Of a DNA stretch of 64,000 nucleotides, positions 53,132 to 62,159 are shown one piece after another. This stretch comes from Devosia chinhatensis. Its GTDB lineage: Bacteria; Pseudomonadota; Alphaproteobacteria; Rhizobiales; Devosiaceae. Every line of letters begins with the position of its first letter. The stretch's first letter is position 1. The stretch covers positions 930,001 through 994,000 of the forward strand of contig NZ_JZEY01000054.1 of assembly GCF_000969445.1 (NCBI RefSeq), written 5' to 3'. The notes beneath the pieces were generated by a model. It searched no databases and had not been told where the DNA came from. It saw nothing but the letters and a program-made list of their open reading frames with translations. The translations under genes and the position numbers were made by a program.

Positions 53132-54157
53132 GTGCCGATTGTTGCCGAAAGTGAAGCCCGCCAGACTGCCGAACGAGCGCTCGTTCGGGCGGGCGTGCCT
53201 GCGGAAAACGCAAGGCTACAAGTCGACCTCTGGCTGGACGCTGACCTGCGAGGCGTACCGTCCCATGGGCTGTTGCGGCTGGACCGGCTTGCCGAACGCC
53301 TGGCAGCGGGCCTCATAGATCCGAAGGCGACCGGCACACAGGAATGGCGCGGCAGCAGCTACCTCTTGGTCGATGGCGAAAACGGGCTGGGGCCGGTGGT
53401 CGCCAATGCGGCACTGGACGCGGTGACGGCGCGGGCACGCGAGACAGGCATTGCACTGGCAGCGATCAGAAATTCGCAGCATCTGGGGATGCTGGCCTGG
53501 TATACCGAGCGCATCGCTCGAGACGGGCAGGCGGCCATTGTGCTGTCCACCAGCGAGGCGCTGGTCCATCCCTGGGGCGGACGCCATGCCATGCTGGGCA
53601 CCAATCCCATTTCGATAGCAGTGCCGACCGGCGAGGCGGATCCCTTCGTCATGGATACCGCGACCAGCCGGGTGTCGATGGGCGAGATCCACGACTATGC
53701 CAATCGTGGCGAAGCCATCCCGCCCGATTGGGCGCTCGACGCCCGGGGCGATCCGACAACGGACCCGCAGGCCGCCAAGGCGGGCGCTATCGCCCCGTTC
53801 GGCGATGCCAAGGGCTATGCACTGGGACTGGCCTTCGAACTGCTCGTCAGCGCCTTGTCCGGCGCGGCACTGGGAACGGATGTGCATGGGACGCTGGACG
53901 CCGTCCATCCCTGCAACAAGGGCGATGTGTTCATTGTCATCGATGGTCCGAAGACCGCAGGCTTGTCGGCCTATCTGGAGCTGATCCGCGCAGCCGTGCC
54001 CGCATCGGGGTTCGATCGTGTGCTTGTGCCGGGCGAGCGCGGCAGGGCCAAGAGGGCCGAGCGCATGGCGAGCGGCGTCCCGATCGCCGACGCGGTCTGG
54101 CAGCGCATTCAGCACCTGGCGCAAGGCGCGCCGACTGCCGAACAGGTGACGTCATGA
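53132..54157 (+). CDS. Ldh family (malate/L-lactate dehydrogenase-type) oxidoreductase
   Basis: A 341-residue NAD(P)-dependent oxidoreductase of the MDH2/YlbC/DlgD family, whose members act on 2-oxo acids, ureidoglycolate or 2,3-diketogulonate. Blocks seen are DLRGVPSHGLLRLD, RNSQHLGMLAWYTERIA, MLGTNPISIAVPTG, VMDTATSRVSMGEI and GYALGLAFELLVSALSGA. The start is GTG 53132, directly after a palindrome and without a good ribosome site, so the site may double as control of translation or the transcript may be nearly leaderless. It overlaps the next gene by 4 bp. Confidence 0.9.
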   Translation: MPIVAESEARQTAERALVRAGVPAENARLQVDLWLDADLRGVPSHGLLRLDRLAERLAAGLIDPKATGTQEWRGSSYLLVDGENGLGPVVANAALDAVTARARETGIALAAIRNSQHLGMLAWYTERIARDGQAAIVLSTSEALVHPWGGRHAMLGTNPISIAVPTGEADPFVMDTATSRVSMGEIHDYANRGEAIPPDWALDARGDPTTDPQAAKAGAIAPFGDAKGYALGLAFELLVSALSGAALGTDVHGTLDAVHPCNKGDVFIVIDGPKTAGLSAYLELIRAAVPASGFDRVLVPGERGRAKRAERMASGVPIADAVWQRIQHLAQGAPTAEQVTS

Positions 54158-55386
54158 CCCCTATTTTTGCCGTGTCCCGATTGCCGAGAAACCTGGTGTT
54201 CGGCGCCGGTCAGCGCGCCGCGCTCCCCGGCTACGCTGCAGCATTGGGCCGCAAGGCCCTGATCGTGACCGATGAGCGGCTGGCCGCCGATGCGCAATTC
54301 CTCGACCTGATGCAAGCTCTCGAAGCGGCCCATGTCGACGTTGCGGTCTTTTCGGGCACGATTGCAGAACTGCCGGCCTCGTGCATCCTCGAAGGCCTGG
54401 AGGCGGGGAAGGCACTCGGCGCCGACCTCGTTATCGGCATCGGCGGCGGCAGCTGTCTCGACGCCGCCAAGATCATCGCACTGCTGCTCAGCCATGGTGG
54501 AACGCCATCGGACTATTACGGGGAATTCAAGGTCCCCGGGCCCATCCTGCCGCTGATCGCCATCCCCACGACGTCGGGCACCGGCTCTGAAGTCACGCCG
54601 GTAGCCGTCGTTTCCGATCCAGATCGCGCGGTGAAGGTCGGCATTGCTAGCCCGCATCTGATCCCGCATACCGCCATCTGCGACCCCGAACTAACCTACT
54701 CGTGCCCCAGTGGCCTCACGGCCTTCTCGGGCGCCGATGCGCTGACCCACGCCATCGAGGCGTTCACCAATCTGCGCCGGTCCGTGGACGCGAACACCGT
54801 CCATGAGCATGTTTTTGTAGGCAAGAATACCTTCTCCGACCAGCATGCGCTCGAGGCCATCCGTCTGGTTTCGGGCAGCCTTGAAACAGCCTGCCGGGAT
54901 GGCAGCGACGTGCTGGCGCGCAACAATCTGATGATGGGATCGACCCTGGCGGGCTTGGCCTTCGGCACGGCCGGCACGGCTGCCGCTCACGCCGTGCAAT
55001 ATCCTGTGGGGGCGCTCACTCACACCCCGCATGGCATGGGGGTGGCGGTCATGCTGCCCTTCGTGATGGCGTTCAACAAGTCGCATGCCGAGCCGCAAAT
55101 GGCCCAGATCGCCGACGCCATGGGCGTTGGCGGCGGACTGAGCCAAGCGGCCAGCGCGGACGCGGCTATCGACGCAGTGACCGATCTCTTCGCCGCCATC
55201 GGCATTCCCGGTTCGCTGCGTGACCTGGGCATCACCGAAAACCAGCTGGACTGGATCGCGCAAGCAGCCATGGGGGCGACGCGCCTCGTCAAGAACAATC
55301 CACGTCCCCTCGACCCGGCAAGCATGGCCATGCTCGTCAACGCCGCCTTTGTCGGCGATCGCACCGCGCTCGGGCGCTCTGCATAG
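54154..55386 (+). CDS. Iron-containing alcohol dehydrogenase
   Basis: A 410-residue group-III metal-dependent alcohol dehydrogenase. The nucleotide-binding motif GIGGGSCLDAAKIIA, the block IPTTSGTGSEVTPVAV and the metal-binding regions FSGADALTHAIEAF and THTPHGMGVAVMLP are present. It is expected to interconvert an alcohol (or hydroxy acid) and an aldehyde with NAD(H). ATG 54154 overlaps the preceding stop (ATGA), and the semialdehyde dehydrogenase gene follows 8 bp after, so a sequential alcohol-to-acid oxidation is plausible. The upstream open frame overlaps the Ldh gene and is not used. Confidence 0.92.
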   Translation: MTPIFAVSRLPRNLVFGAGQRAALPGYAAALGRKALIVTDERLAADAQFLDLMQALEAAHVDVAVFSGTIAELPASCILEGLEAGKALGADLVIGIGGGSCLDAAKIIALLLSHGGTPSDYYGEFKVPGPILPLIAIPTTSGTGSEVTPVAVVSDPDRAVKVGIASPHLIPHTAICDPELTYSCPSGLTAFSGADALTHAIEAFTNLRRSVDANTVHEHVFVGKNTFSDQHALEAIRLVSGSLETACRDGSDVLARNNLMMGSTLAGLAFGTAGTAAAHAVQYPVGALTHTPHGMGVAVMLPFVMAFNKSHAEPQMAQIADAMGVGGGLSQAASADAAIDAVTDLFAAIGIPGSLRDLGITENQLDWIAQAAMGATRLVKNNPRPLDPASMAMLVNAAFVGDRTALGRSA

Positions 55387-55394
55387 GATAGAAG

Positions 55395-56870
55395 ATGAAC
55401 AAGACAGCCCCTTTTGAAGGATTGAGTTTCGACCCGGCAGGGCTTCCCGCCGATCTCTGGATCGACGGCACCTGGCGGCCTGCCGATGGCGGCAAGCGGA
55501 TCGACGTGCTCGACCCCTCGACCGGCAAGGTCATTACCAGCGTGGCCGATGCAAGCATCGAGGACGCGATGCAGGCCGTGGCAGCCGCAGGGAAGGCCGC
55601 CGAGGGCTGGAAGATGACGGCACCGCGCCAGCGCGGAGAAATTCTCCGGCGCTGTTTCGAGCTGATGATCGAAAAGCGCGACATGCTGGCCGAGCTGATC
55701 AGCCTCGAAAACGGCAAGTCACTGACCGACGCCAAGGGCGAGGTCACCTATGCGGCCGAATTCTTCCGCTGGTTTTCCGAAGAAGCCGTTCGTCTCAATG
55801 GCGACATCTATACCGCGCCAAGCGGCGCCAACAAGATCGTCGTCGAGCACCAGCCCATCGGGATCGCGGTCCTGGTGACGCCGTGGAATTTCCCGGCTGC
55901 GATGGCGACCCGCAAGATTGCGCCGGCGCTGGCCGCGGGCTGTACCGTCATTCTCAAGCCGGCGACGGAAACGCCGCTGACCGCCTATGTACTGGCCGAC
56001 ATCTACCGTGAGGCCGGCGTGCCCGCAGGGGTGGTGAACGTGGTGACCACCTCGCGCGCCGGGGCGACCGTCAGCGCCATGCTGCACGACAGCCGTGTGC
56101 GCAAGCTCTCCTTCACCGGCTCGACCGAGGTGGGGCGCAAGCTGCTGCGCGAAGCCGCCGACACCGTGATCTCCAGTTCGATGGAACTGGGCGGCAATGC
56201 CCCTTTCATCGTTTTCGACGACGCCGATCTCGAGGCTGCCCTGGACGGCGCCATGGTCGCCAAGATGCGTAATGGCGGCGAGGCGTGTACCGCTGCCAAT
56301 CGGTTCTATGTCCAGAACGGCATCCGCGACGCCTTTGCCAAGGGTCTGACCGAACGCATGGCGGCTCTCAAGGTGGGTGCGGGCTACGATCCCAAGACCC
56401 AGTGCGGTCCGCTGATCAACCAGGATGCTGTGGAGCGCATCGGCGGTCTGGTCGAAGACGCGGTCTCGAACGGAGCAGAAGTGCTGGCCGGGGGCAAGGC
56501 CTCGGGCGGGGAGGGCTTCTATTTCCTGCCAACCGTTATGACGGGCGTGCCGGCTCATGCCAGGATCATGAACGAGGAAATCTTCGGCCCCGTTGCCGCC
56601 ATTACCGGCTTCGACACCGAGGACGAGGTCGTCGCAGCGGCCAACGACACCGAATATGGGCTGATCGCCTATGTGTTCACCCGCGATATCGGTCGCGGCA
56701 TGCGGGTTTCCGAGCGTCTCGAAAGCGGCATGGTCGGTCTCAACCGGGGGCTTGTGTCAGACCCCGCGGCGCCGTTCGGCGGCGTCAAGCAAAGTGGTCT
56801 CGGCCGGGAAGGCGCGCACCACGGCATCATGGAGTTCTGTGAAACCAAATATATCGCCGTGAGCTGGTGA
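55395..56870 (+). CDS. NAD(P)-dependent succinate-semialdehyde dehydrogenase-type aldehyde dehydrogenase
   Basis: A 491-residue aldehyde dehydrogenase. It has the cofactor region VLVTPWNFPAAMATRKIAPA, LSFTGSTEVGRKLL, general-base E in SSMELGGNAPFIVFDDADL and the nucleophilic cysteine in GGEACTAANRFYVQ, a pattern characteristic of GabD. It would oxidise the aldehyde made by the preceding dehydrogenase. In sugar-acid pathways such enzymes often act on 2-oxoglutarate semialdehyde rather than succinate semialdehyde, so the exact substrate is open. Confidence 0.92.
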   Translation: MNKTAPFEGLSFDPAGLPADLWIDGTWRPADGGKRIDVLDPSTGKVITSVADASIEDAMQAVAAAGKAAEGWKMTAPRQRGEILRRCFELMIEKRDMLAELISLENGKSLTDAKGEVTYAAEFFRWFSEEAVRLNGDIYTAPSGANKIVVEHQPIGIAVLVTPWNFPAAMATRKIAPALAAGCTVILKPATETPLTAYVLADIYREAGVPAGVVNVVTTSRAGATVSAMLHDSRVRKLSFTGSTEVGRKLLREAADTVISSSMELGGNAPFIVFDDADLEAALDGAMVAKMRNGGEACTAANRFYVQNGIRDAFAKGLTERMAALKVGAGYDPKTQCGPLINQDAVERIGGLVEDAVSNGAEVLAGGKASGGEGFYFLPTVMTGVPAHARIMNEEIFGPVAAITGFDTEDEVVAAANDTEYGLIAYVFTRDIGRGMRVSERLESGMVGLNRGLVSDPAAPFGGVKQSGLGREGAHHGIMEFCETKYIAVSW

Positions 56871-56904
56871 CCCCAGCTTTCACGGCACGAAGGAGGAGCG
56901 TGCA

Positions 56905-58017
56905 GTGAAGATTACCAAGGTCGAGACGTTTCAGGTGACGTTCGATGAAAGCAAGCCGAACAATCGGTCGGCTTTCGTCCGCATCGAAACCGAGGACGGA
57001 CAATTCGGGATGGGCGAGGCGTCGCCGATGCAGGGGGGCCTGGCCTCGCTGATCATCATCGCCCATGACATGGCGCCATTCCTGATCGGCAAGGATGCGC
57101 TCGATCATGCGGTGCTGCTCGACACGCTCTACCACAAATGCGTCAAGCTCGGCCCGGAGGGGGCAACGACCGCCGCGCTGGCCGCGCTCGACATTGCTCT
57201 GTGGGACCTCAAGGGCAAGCTGTTCGGCCAGCCGGTCCACAAGCTGCTGGGCGGGGCCTGGCGCGAGAGCCTGACCTGCTACGCCTCGGTGGGCGGCAAT
57301 GCCTGGCGCAGTGTCGACCAGGTGGTCGAGGTGGTCGAGCGCCGTGTGGCCAAGGAAAAGCCGGCGGCGGTCAAGATCCGCTGGGACGGCGACCGCACCA
57401 AGCTCGACGTCGATATTCCCGGCGATATTGCCAAGGCCAAGGCCGTGCGCAAGGCTTTGGGCGACGACTTCGTGCTCGGGTTCGACGCCAATAACGGCTA
57501 TTCGGTCGGCGGCGCCATCCGCGTCGGCCGGGCGCTCGAAGACCTCGGTTTCGCCTGGTTCGAGGAGCCGGTGCAGCATTATCATGTGTCGGCGATGGGC
57601 GAGGTGGCTCAGCGGCTCGACATCACGGTCTCGGCAGGCGAGCAGACCTATACGCTCCAGGGCCTCAAGGACCTGATCAATGCCGGCGTGCGCATGGTGC
57701 AGCCCGATATCGTCAAGATGGGCGGCATTACCGGCATCATGCAATGCGCGGCCATTGCCTATGCCCATGGTGTCGACCTCGTGCCTCACCAGACCCAGCC
57801 GTCGCTGGGGCACCTGGCCAATCTGCACGTCCTCTCCACCATCATGCACCTGAACAAGCCGGTAGAGCTTGCCGATGGCTGGGAGCGTGCGGGCTCCATC
57901 TTCACCAATCCGTCCGAACCCAGGGACGGCTTGTTCCACCTGCCCACCGGCCCCGGCCTGGGAGCGCAGTTCGACGCCGAACAATTGAAGCGGAGAAGCA
58001 TACCGATTTCCGCATGA
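56905..58017 (+). CDS. Mandelate racemase/muconate-lactonizing enzyme family protein
   Basis: A 370-residue enolase-superfamily enzyme with an N-terminal capping domain (VRIETEDGQFGMGEASPMQG) and a barrel with lysine in VKIRWDGD, metal ligands D (LGFDANNGY), E (FAWFEEPVQ) and E (SAGEQTYTL), and a catalytic histidine in LVPHQTQPSLG. Members dehydrate or racemise sugar acids. Start GTG 56905 with GGAGGAG upstream. Its place after the two dehydrogenases suggests a catabolic pathway for an acid sugar; the chemistry cannot be read further. Confidence 0.9.
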   Translation: MKITKVETFQVTFDESKPNNRSAFVRIETEDGQFGMGEASPMQGGLASLIIIAHDMAPFLIGKDALDHAVLLDTLYHKCVKLGPEGATTAALAALDIALWDLKGKLFGQPVHKLLGGAWRESLTCYASVGGNAWRSVDQVVEVVERRVAKEKPAAVKIRWDGDRTKLDVDIPGDIAKAKAVRKALGDDFVLGFDANNGYSVGGAIRVGRALEDLGFAWFEEPVQHYHVSAMGEVAQRLDITVSAGEQTYTLQGLKDLINAGVRMVQPDIVKMGGITGIMQCAAIAYAHGVDLVPHQTQPSLGHLANLHVLSTIMHLNKPVELADGWERAGSIFTNPSEPRDGLFHLPTGPGLGAQFDAEQLKRRSIPISA

Positions 58018-58041
58018 CGCCACACAAGGGAGGAGAACCTT

Positions 58042-59649
58042 ATGGCCCTGTCGAGACGACAATTCCTGATCAATGCCGGTGCCGCCAGCGCCGCCGCAGG
58101 CATTGGCCTGCACATACCCGCAGCCTTAGCGCAGGAGGACGTGCTGACCATCGCGCTGGCCGCCCGCGCCCCCACCGGGGTCAACCCCCAGCAGACCGGC
58201 CTCACCGGCGGTGACAATTGGGCGATCTACCAGGTGTTCAACACCCTGGCGCGCAATCCGGACGGCAAGTTCGCCACGCGCCCCGAGGAGTTCGAACCCA
58301 GCCTTGCCGAAAGCTGGGAAAGTTCGGAAGACGCCAAGACCTGGACCTATACGCTCCGCCAGGGCGTGCAATTCCACAAAGGCTATGGCGAGATGACGTC
58401 GGAAGACGTGCTGTTCACCTTCGGCCGGCATCTCGACCCCGAAATCGTCACCGGCGGCAAGGTCACCTTCAACAATATCGCCTCGGTCGAGGCGCCCGAC
58501 GCCTATACGGTGGTGTTCACGCTCAAGCGCCCCGATCCGCTGTTCAACGGCTCGGCCATTTCCACGCTGCCGGCCTCGATCCTGAGCAAGAAGGCCTTCG
58601 AGGAAAAGGGCGAGGACTTCAATCGCGATCCGATCGGCACTGGGTCCTACCAAGTCGAGAGCGTCAACGAGACGACGGGCATCACGCTCGTGGCCTTCCC
58701 CGAGCATTTCGGCGAGCAGCCGGCCACGCCCAAGCTCATCGTATCGTTCATCGCCGACACGACGGCCCGCACCCTGGCCTTTGCCTCGGGCCAGGTGGAC
58801 ATGATCGAGGGCGTGCGCTCGCCGGGCTGGATTCCGTCCATGCAGCAGCGTTCGGCCGATACGATCTTCGATGCGACGGTGCCGGGCAGCTTCAACATGC
58901 TGCATCTCAACCTGACGCGGGCGCCGCTCGACGATATCCGCGTGCGCCAGGCCATCCGCTATGCCATCGACAACGAGGCGCTGGCCTCCGCCTATGGGCC
59001 ATTGGCCAAGCCGATGGTGGGCATCATCGCGTCCGAGTTCCAGGGATCGGTGACCAAGGAAGAACTGCCGCCAGAACTGCAGTACAATTACGATCCGGAA
59101 AAGGCCAAGGCGCTGTTGGCCGAGGCGGGCTTCCCCAACGGCGTCGAAATCCCCTGCTATACCAGCCAGCGGGAAGACTATGCCGCGATCATGCTGATGA
59201 TCCAGGAACAGCTGCGCACGGCAGGGATCACGCTGGCGCTCGATATCATCGACCACACGGCCTTCCACGCCGAAAACCGCGTCGACAAGAACGGCATGCC
59301 GCTCAATTCCTCGAGCTATGGGCCCGTGCCGCTCAACGTGTTCCTGCAGCAGGTTTCGGCCGGCGCCGAGGTCAAGGCCGATGGAACGGGGCAGGGCAAT
59401 TTCAGCCATTACGGCGTGGCCATGCCCGGCATCGACGATCTGCTGAGCGAGGCGCAGGACGAACCCGATTTCGAAAAGCGCACGGCGCTGGTCAAGGAGA
59501 TCGAGAAGAAGCTCCTGACCGATCTGCCGATCATGGGGATCATCACGCTGAGCTATGTGATCGCCCGCAATCCGCGCGTCGATCTCGGCTTTCCCGTCGA
59601 GGGTGGCTATGCCTATTGGCCGCTCAACAAGGCCAGGCGCACGGCATGA
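58042..59649 (+). CDS. Tat-exported ABC transporter substrate-binding protein (family 5)
   Basis: A 535-residue dipeptide/oligopeptide-type (family 5) periplasmic binding protein. The N-terminus carries a twin-arginine signal (SRRQFLINAG, then a hydrophobic stretch to AALAQE). Family blocks are LAESWESSEDAKTWTYTLR, FHKGYGEMTSEDVLFTF and NYDPEKAKALLAEAGFPNG. No permease or ATPase gene follows; instead a hairpin and a convergent gene. It resembles the protein at 62160-63776 over its whole length, so the two are paralogues. Family-5 proteins also bind oligosaccharides, which fits the context better than peptides. Confidence 0.92.
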   Translation: MALSRRQFLINAGAASAAAGIGLHIPAALAQEDVLTIALAARAPTGVNPQQTGLTGGDNWAIYQVFNTLARNPDGKFATRPEEFEPSLAESWESSEDAKTWTYTLRQGVQFHKGYGEMTSEDVLFTFGRHLDPEIVTGGKVTFNNIASVEAPDAYTVVFTLKRPDPLFNGSAISTLPASILSKKAFEEKGEDFNRDPIGTGSYQVESVNETTGITLVAFPEHFGEQPATPKLIVSFIADTTARTLAFASGQVDMIEGVRSPGWIPSMQQRSADTIFDATVPGSFNMLHLNLTRAPLDDIRVRQAIRYAIDNEALASAYGPLAKPMVGIIASEFQGSVTKEELPPELQYNYDPEKAKALLAEAGFPNGVEIPCYTSQREDYAAIMLMIQEQLRTAGITLALDIIDHTAFHAENRVDKNGMPLNSSSYGPVPLNVFLQQVSAGAEVKADGTGQGNFSHYGVAMPGIDDLLSEAQDEPDFEKRTALVKEIEKKLLTDLPIMGIITLSYVIARNPRVDLGFPVEGGYAYWPLNKARRTA

Positions 59650-59653
59650 GAAA

Positions 59654-59681
59654 AGCCGGCGCACCCTCGGGTGCGCCGGCT
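59654..59681. terminator. Strong terminator hairpin between convergent genes
   Basis: A perfect 12-bp stem (AGCCGGCGCACC / GGTGCGCCGGCT) with loop CTCG starts 5 bases after the binding-protein stop. Read on the minus strand it is followed by a TTTT run, so it should terminate the convergent glycosidase-like gene and also mark the end of the plus-strand transcript. Confidence 0.8.
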
Positions 59682-59698
59682 CCTGCTTCCCATATCCA

Positions 59699-61885
59699 TT
59701 AGCTGACGACGACGACTTCGTGATCGAGGATGTCCTCGATGATGAAGACGAGATTGTCGCCCTCGCGGCTGGCGGCGACGCTCTTGCCGGCGACGCGCAG
59801 ATCGACCGACGAGCCCTTCGTGCGCAGGCGCACCGTGATGGGCCCGATCGGCACCAGGTCGTATTGGCGGCCCGGCACACGAGACAGAAGGAGGCGATTG
59901 TTGAGATGCAGCACCTGACGTTCGCCCTGTTCGTAGAGCTCGGCCGTGATGATGCCATGCGTGCCCTCGAGCGTGACCTTTGCCTTGTCATCGAGCGCCC
60001 AGCGCACCGCATTGGCCAGCAGCAGCGCATGCTCGAACTGCTCGTCGCGGGCAAAGCAGCGATCGAGGTCGGCCGCGAACCAGACGAGCTTGCCACCCTG
60101 AGCCGATATGCGTGCCGTGATGGCAGGGTGGTCCGAATAGGGCTCGCGCATCCACGAGGTTTCCGGCGGATAGATCGGAAAATCCGGAATGAAAGTGGCC
60201 AGCACCTCGGTGCCCGCGTCGGCCCGAACGAAGGGCAGGTAGCCGCCGAAGGGCAGGGTGTCGGTACCCTCGAGGCCTGCGAGAAGCGCATGGCGTTCGC
60301 CGCCCGCTTCCGGCGCGGTCTTGTCGGACGGCCCATAGACGCCGGCGCGGTTCTCAGGCGTGAGGCGCAGATAGCTGTGCCGGGCGTGGGTTTCGATATT
60401 GTGGTCCGGCGGGCCTTCGCCACCGGTATCGCCCTCCGCGCGATGGACGCCGAACAGGTCGGCCAGCGCGAAGTCGCCGCGCGGATCGCCATATTGGGTT
60501 GCGATCGAGGTCTCGCCCGTGGCGATCACCGAACCGCCTGCAGCCACGAAGCTTTCGATGCCCTTGACCTGCTCGTCGCTCAGCCCGCCGACATTGGGCA
60601 GGATGATGACCGAGAAACGGTCAATGGACTTGGCGATGTCGTCGGCATGCAGCGGCACATAGGGAATGCCGTGGCGATCCATGGCTTTGACCGCGCCGCG
60701 ATAGGGCGCCATGGTCTTGGTGCCGGCGGCGAACCGACCGAAATCGCGTCCGAAATAATCCTGGTTCTGCTGCGACCAGACAATGCCGACATCCGGCGTG
60801 AGGGTGCGGTTGACCAGAATGTCCTGATTGGCCTCGTGCCAGGTGAAGAGCGGCTCGGCGGTCTGATATTGGCGACGGTCTTCGTGCGACGAGCCGATAT
60901 GGTGCCACCAGGGCTGGATGCCCCCGGCAAAACCAGATGTCGCCCAGAGGCGTACTTCGGAGGCCGGCATGGAGGCCAGGCGGAATGCCGGCCCGCCAAG
61001 CTGGTATTGCGGCGTGGATTCGGGGATCAGCTTGTCCCATCCGGCCAGCTCGTGCAGGCGCTTGCCCGCCTCGGTATTCTGTTCAAACCCGTCATGCGGA
61101 TTGCGCCGCTGGTGGTCGAGCATGACGATGGCCGCTTCGGGCATGATCTGCTGCAGATCGATGAAGCGTGCCGAATTGTAGAGCGTCTCGCCGCCGATCA
61201 TGCCCGACCAGACGCAATCCTCGCCACCGGCCTTGCGGGTGACGCGATTGTTCAGCTTCCACAATTCGGTGCGGCGGGTGAAATTCCAGCGCACCCAGTC
61301 GCGGTAGTTTTCCTTGTCCCAGTCATGGGCCTCGGGCAGCGCCTTGCCGGCATAGTCCTGGAACTGGGTCTTGCAATTGTCGCAATAGCAGATGTGCGTG
61401 CGTGGCAGGCCGGCCCAGGAATTGTCCGAGAAACCATCGGGCTGGCTGCGTTCGATGATCTCCTCCATCACCGAGGGCAGGTATTCGCTGTAATAGGCCG
61501 AGCCTATGCAGGTGATGTATTTTTCGGCTTCCTTATGCGGGCTGCCATCGGCATTGCGGCAGATCCAGTCGGGATGCTCTTCGTAGAAATCCTGAGCCAC
61601 TCGATTGGAATCCATGCGGGCCACGACACGGATGCCATCTTCCCGCGCCAACTTGACGATGTCGCCATAAAGATCGCGGTCGCCCAGCTTTTCGGCGCGA
61701 TGGTGCAGCGGAAACTTGGACGGATAATAGGCGACGATGCCGCCAGCATTGACGATGATGCCCTGGACGCGCGTCCTGCGCCAATGCTCGCGCCAGAACT
61801 GGGCGTCATAGCGCTCGGGGTCGCATTCAACCAGATTGGTCTGCCCCCAGCGCAGTGTCGTTCTATACCACGGTTCGGCGCTCAT
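59699..61885 (-). CDS. Glycoside hydrolase-like protein with beta-galactosidase trimerisation-type domain
   Basis: A 728-residue cytosolic protein. The first ~390 residues look like a TIM-barrel glycosidase (GIIVNAGGIVAYYPSKFPLH, VVARMDSNRVAQDFYEEHPD, DGFSDNSWAGLPRTHICYCD). Then comes a flavodoxin-like domain similar to the trimerisation domain of GH42 beta-galactosidases (DVGIVWSQQNQDYFG, VIILPNVGGLSDEQVKGIES) and a C-terminal beta domain. GGAGG lies 6 bases before ATG 61885; 11 more open codons upstream are ignored. It lacks a signal peptide. It lies on the opposite strand between two paralogous binding-protein genes. The substrate and exact GH family are not determined. Confidence 0.78.
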   Translation of the reverse strand: MSAEPWYRTTLRWGQTNLVECDPERYDAQFWREHWRRTRVQGIIVNAGGIVAYYPSKFPLHHRAEKLGDRDLYGDIVKLAREDGIRVVARMDSNRVAQDFYEEHPDWICRNADGSPHKEAEKYITCIGSAYYSEYLPSVMEEIIERSQPDGFSDNSWAGLPRTHICYCDNCKTQFQDYAGKALPEAHDWDKENYRDWVRWNFTRRTELWKLNNRVTRKAGGEDCVWSGMIGGETLYNSARFIDLQQIMPEAAIVMLDHQRRNPHDGFEQNTEAGKRLHELAGWDKLIPESTPQYQLGGPAFRLASMPASEVRLWATSGFAGGIQPWWHHIGSSHEDRRQYQTAEPLFTWHEANQDILVNRTLTPDVGIVWSQQNQDYFGRDFGRFAAGTKTMAPYRGAVKAMDRHGIPYVPLHADDIAKSIDRFSVIILPNVGGLSDEQVKGIESFVAAGGSVIATGETSIATQYGDPRGDFALADLFGVHRAEGDTGGEGPPDHNIETHARHSYLRLTPENRAGVYGPSDKTAPEAGGERHALLAGLEGTDTLPFGGYLPFVRADAGTEVLATFIPDFPIYPPETSWMREPYSDHPAITARISAQGGKLVWFAADLDRCFARDEQFEHALLLANAVRWALDDKAKVTLEGTHGIITAELYEQGERQVLHLNNRLLLSRVPGRQYDLVPIGPITVRLRTKGSSVDLRVAGKSVAASREGDNLVFIIEDILDHEVVVVS

Positions 61886-62159
61886 CGATGTCCTCCACTT
61901 GATGCTGGCGTTCAGCACGGAGGCCTAGCGCAAACTTCTCCGCAGCCAATCCCCCAGCGCCGCTGCTTTCCGCGATGCGGAAGTTCGAGACGCCGTTTCG
62001 GGGGAGACTTCCACCATGCGGAAAACGCCAAGTGGCTTGCCTTGACCCATTTTTTTCACGGGCGCTACCGTCGCCGGATACGTGGCATCTGCATGTTCGA
62101 GCATCGCATCGCAAGGGTGAAGGACGGCAGGAGCAACGGCTCGCAACGGGAGGTTGAAC

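Noticed and set aside
53344-54153. Extended N-terminus of the iron-containing alcohol dehydrogenase frame
   Set aside because: This part overlaps the Ldh-family gene in another frame. The family start is ATG 54154, which overlaps the previous stop as ATGA.
58126-60492. Very long minus-strand frame spanning the family-5 binding-protein gene
   Set aside because: It covers the complement of a well-supported gene and then the wrong frame of the glycosidase-like gene. The composition is Arg/Ser/Ala-rich noise typical of GC-rich shadows.
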